This document shows positions 6,832 to 7,880 of a stretch of 7,880 nucleotides of DNA, one piece after another. Below the pieces are notes generated by a model that saw nothing but the letters and a program-made list of their open reading frames with translations, made no database searches and had not been told where the DNA came from. The stretch comes from Nitrospirota bacterium (GTDB lineage Bacteria > Nitrospirota > Thermodesulfovibrionia > Thermodesulfovibrionales > JdFR-88): NCBI GenBank assembly GCA_021819985.1, contig JAKAEG010000152.1, positions 1-7,880 on the forward strand, given 5' to 3'. How positions within the stretch are numbered: position 1 is the stretch's first letter; each line of letters opens with the position of its first letter. The position numbers were made by a program, and so were the translations under genes.

Positions 6832-6859
6832 TTAACATGTTTAATTGATACGATTTAAT
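6832..6859 (+). promoter_or_regulatory. Candidate sigma-70 promoter of the kdp operon
   Basis: TTAACA (6832-6837, 5 of 6 consensus) and TTTAAT (6854-6859, 5 of 6) are separated by 16 bases. Transcription would start near 6866, giving a leader of about 55 bases before the first small ORF. The rest of the 6703-6920 gap holds only the hairpin and the candidate operator described separately. Confidence 0.42.
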
Positions 6860-6920
6860 CAGGAAGTGTATTTTGCTCAATTGCCACCGGGATTTTCTCA
6901 GTCAAAAGGGGGAGCTTTTC

Positions 6921-7001
6921 ATGGATATAATGTTTATTTTGCTGATGGCCGGACTGTTCGGCCTTTCATGGCTTCTGGTCGAACTTTTTGAAAGAATATA
7001 G
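6921..7001 (+). CDS. 26-residue single-TM small protein ahead of kdpF
   Basis: A tiny ORF reading MDIMFILLMAGLFGLSWL then LVELFERI. It has one hydrophobic helix (about residues 3-20) and an amphipathic charged end. A strong Shine-Dalgarno (AAGGGGGAG, 6906-6914) sits six bases before the ATG, which is good support for translation. It is the first gene after the predicted kdp promoter and lies 16 bases before kdpF. From memory, similar unnamed small membrane proteins with a Trp mid-helix and an ER-hydrophobic end sit at this spot in other proteobacterial kdp operons, but I cannot confirm this here. It may be an accessory or regulatory peptide of the Kdp complex, or a KdpF-like stabiliser. Function is unknown. 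Confidence 0.62.
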   Translation: MDIMFILLMAGLFGLSWLLVELFERI

Positions 7002-7017
7002 GGGGTAAATAGATAAG

Positions 7018-7110
7018 ATGGAAACGTTTTACTGGATAGGCGGCATCGTGACCTTGGTGCTTCTCGTGTACCTTGCCGTGGCGCTTTTAAAACCGGAGAT
7101 ATTCTCATGA
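7018..7110 (+). CDS. kdpF: K+-transporting ATPase small subunit KdpF
   Basis: A 30-residue single-span inner-membrane peptide (METFYWIGGIVTLVLLVYLA, then VALLKPEIFS). The short hydrophobic helix ending in LLKPE(I/R)F and its place directly before kdpA are characteristic of KdpF, which stabilises the KdpABC complex in E. coli. The GGGGGT at 7001-7006 is a rather distant ribosome-binding site (about 11-12 bases) that shares a base with the stop codon of the upstream small ORF. The KdpF stop overlaps the kdpA start by ATGA, so translation is likely coupled. Confidence 0.88.
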   Translation: METFYWIGGIVTLVLLVYLAVALLKPEIFS

Positions 7111-7880
7111 ACGGAAATGAGGTGCTGCAGATAATCATCTATTTTGCCGTTGTGGTGCTTCTGGCAAAGCCGCTTGGCTCCTATATGGCCCGCGTTTATG
7201 GCGGACAGCGGTCCGGCCTGAGTTTCGTAATAGGGCCGGTTGAGCGGGTGTTCTACAGGATTTGCGGGATCGATGCCGGGGAGGAGATGGGCTGGAAACA
7301 GTATGCGTTCGCGGTGCTTCTGTTCAGCGCGGCGGGGGCAGCGGCTGTTTATCTGCTTCAGCGCGTCCAGGCGGTCCTTCTGTTCAACCCGCAGAAGTTC
7401 GCGGCCGTAACTCCGGATCTTTCCTTCAATACCGCCATGAGCTTTGTGACCAATACCAACTGGCAGAACTATGGCGGCGAATCCACGATGAGCTATTTTA
7501 CTCAGATGGCCGCCCTTACCGTTCAGAATTTCGTATCGGCTGGGGCCGGCATGGCGGTGCTCGTCGCCCTTATACGCGGATTAAAAAGACATTCCGCAAA
7601 TACCATCGGCAATTTCTGGGTGGACCTCACCCGCGGCGTTCTGTATATCCTTCTGCCGCTTTCCATAATTTTCTCGATCGTTCTGGTGTCTCAGGGAGTG
7701 GTCCAGAGCATTGGCGGATTTAAAACCGTCAGTCTCACACAGACGATCACTTACGACAGCCCGAAATTCGACGCGCAGGGGGACCCCGTAAAGGATGCCA
7801 AGGGGAATCCGGTTACTGAAAAAGCCACTATGAATGAGCAGGTAATCCCAATGGGCCCCGCGGCCTCGCAGATAGCTATC
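7107..7880 (+). CDS. kdpA: K+-transporting ATPase subunit KdpA, 3' partial
   Basis: The first 258 codons of KdpA, the K+-translocating channel-like subunit of the high-affinity KdpFABC P-type ATPase. The full protein is usually about 560-600 residues, so more than half lies beyond the window. TM1 is at about residues 5-20 (VLQIIIYFAVVVLLAKPLGS). The first selectivity-filter loop is SFVTNTNWQNYGGE (residues 112-125), a KdpA hallmark, followed by FTQMAALTVQNFVSAGAGMAV and a helix after RGVLYILLPLS. The MGPAASQIAI at the right edge leads into the next conserved loop in relatives. Just before it is a polar insertion rich in Asp and Lys (about residues 216-246), longer than the E. coli loop and probably external. 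ATG 7107 has GGAG eight bases upstream and overlaps the kdpF stop. The frame is intact throughout. Confidence 0.97.
   Translation, partial: MNGNEVLQIIIYFAVVVLLAKPLGSYMARVYGGQRSGLSFVIGPVERVFYRICGIDAGEEMGWKQYAFAVLLFSAAGAAAVYLLQRVQAVLLFNPQKFAAVTPDLSFNTAMSFVTNTNWQNYGGESTMSYFTQMAALTVQNFVSAGAGMAVLVALIRGLKRHSANTIGNFWVDLTRGVLYILLPLSIIFSIVLVSQGVVQSIGGFKTVSLTQTITYDSPKFDAQGDPVKDAKGNPVTEKATMNEQVIPMGPAASQIAI

Noticed and set aside
6866..6920. Riboswitch (for example c-di-AMP type) in the kdp leader
   Set aside because: The predicted leader is only about 55 bases, with no recognisable conserved core or stable stem.
7262..7723. 153-codon + strand ORF
   Set aside because: It overlaps kdpA in another frame. 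kdpA carries clear family motifs, while this translation is rich in Arg and Gly with no recognisable domain.
1..7880. CRISPR arrays, tRNA or rRNA genes, insertion sequences
   Set aside because: I saw no regularly spaced repeats, tRNA-like cloverleaf, rRNA segments, transposase motifs or terminal inverted repeats.

Overview
The window is bacterial, with moderate GC (near 50% by eye), dense same-strand genes and frequent ATA (Ile) and AGG (Arg) codons. That codon pattern, a PPDK-like protein, periplasmic binding proteins next to a hybrid histidine kinase, and a kdp operon together suggest an anaerobic Gram-negative lineage such as Desulfobacterota or Nitrospirota. This placement is an impression, not a phylogenetic result. 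All supported genes lie on the + strand.

Layout. (1) 2-2665: the 3' part of a large pyruvate phosphate dikinase (PPDK)-like gene whose reading frame is open to the left edge. It has a long helical N-terminal region, an ATP-grasp domain and a phosphohistidine swivel domain, but stops before the PEP/pyruvate barrel of true PPDK. (2) 2754-3545 and 3731-4492: two tandem paralogous periplasmic solute-binding proteins of the family-3 type. They arose by a local duplication that also copied the last ~24 bases of the PPDK-like gene, leaving a fossil at 3548-3571. (3) 4489-6702: a membrane hybrid histidine kinase (TM, periplasmic sensor, TM, HAMP, PAS, HisKA, HATPase, REC). It overlaps the second binding protein by an ATGA junction, so the two are probably translationally coupled. 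(4) 6703-6920: a hairpin followed by T's, then a candidate promoter and a possible KdpE-like site. (5) 6921 onward: a 26-residue single-TM ORF, kdpF (30 residues), and the first 258 codons of kdpA, which runs off the right edge. This is the start of a Kdp high-affinity K+ uptake ATPase operon.

How it fits together. The paralogous binding proteins have no permease or ATPase genes beside them, and one is coupled to the kinase. The simplest reading is a sensory module in which a periplasmic ligand is reported to the kinase, whose REC domain passes the signal to an unseen partner. The kdp genes appear to be a separate transcription unit behind the hairpin; no kdpD or kdpE is visible here. The most distinctive signals are the duplication with its fossil gene end, the barrel-less dikinase, and the tiny unnamed membrane ORF ahead of kdpF.
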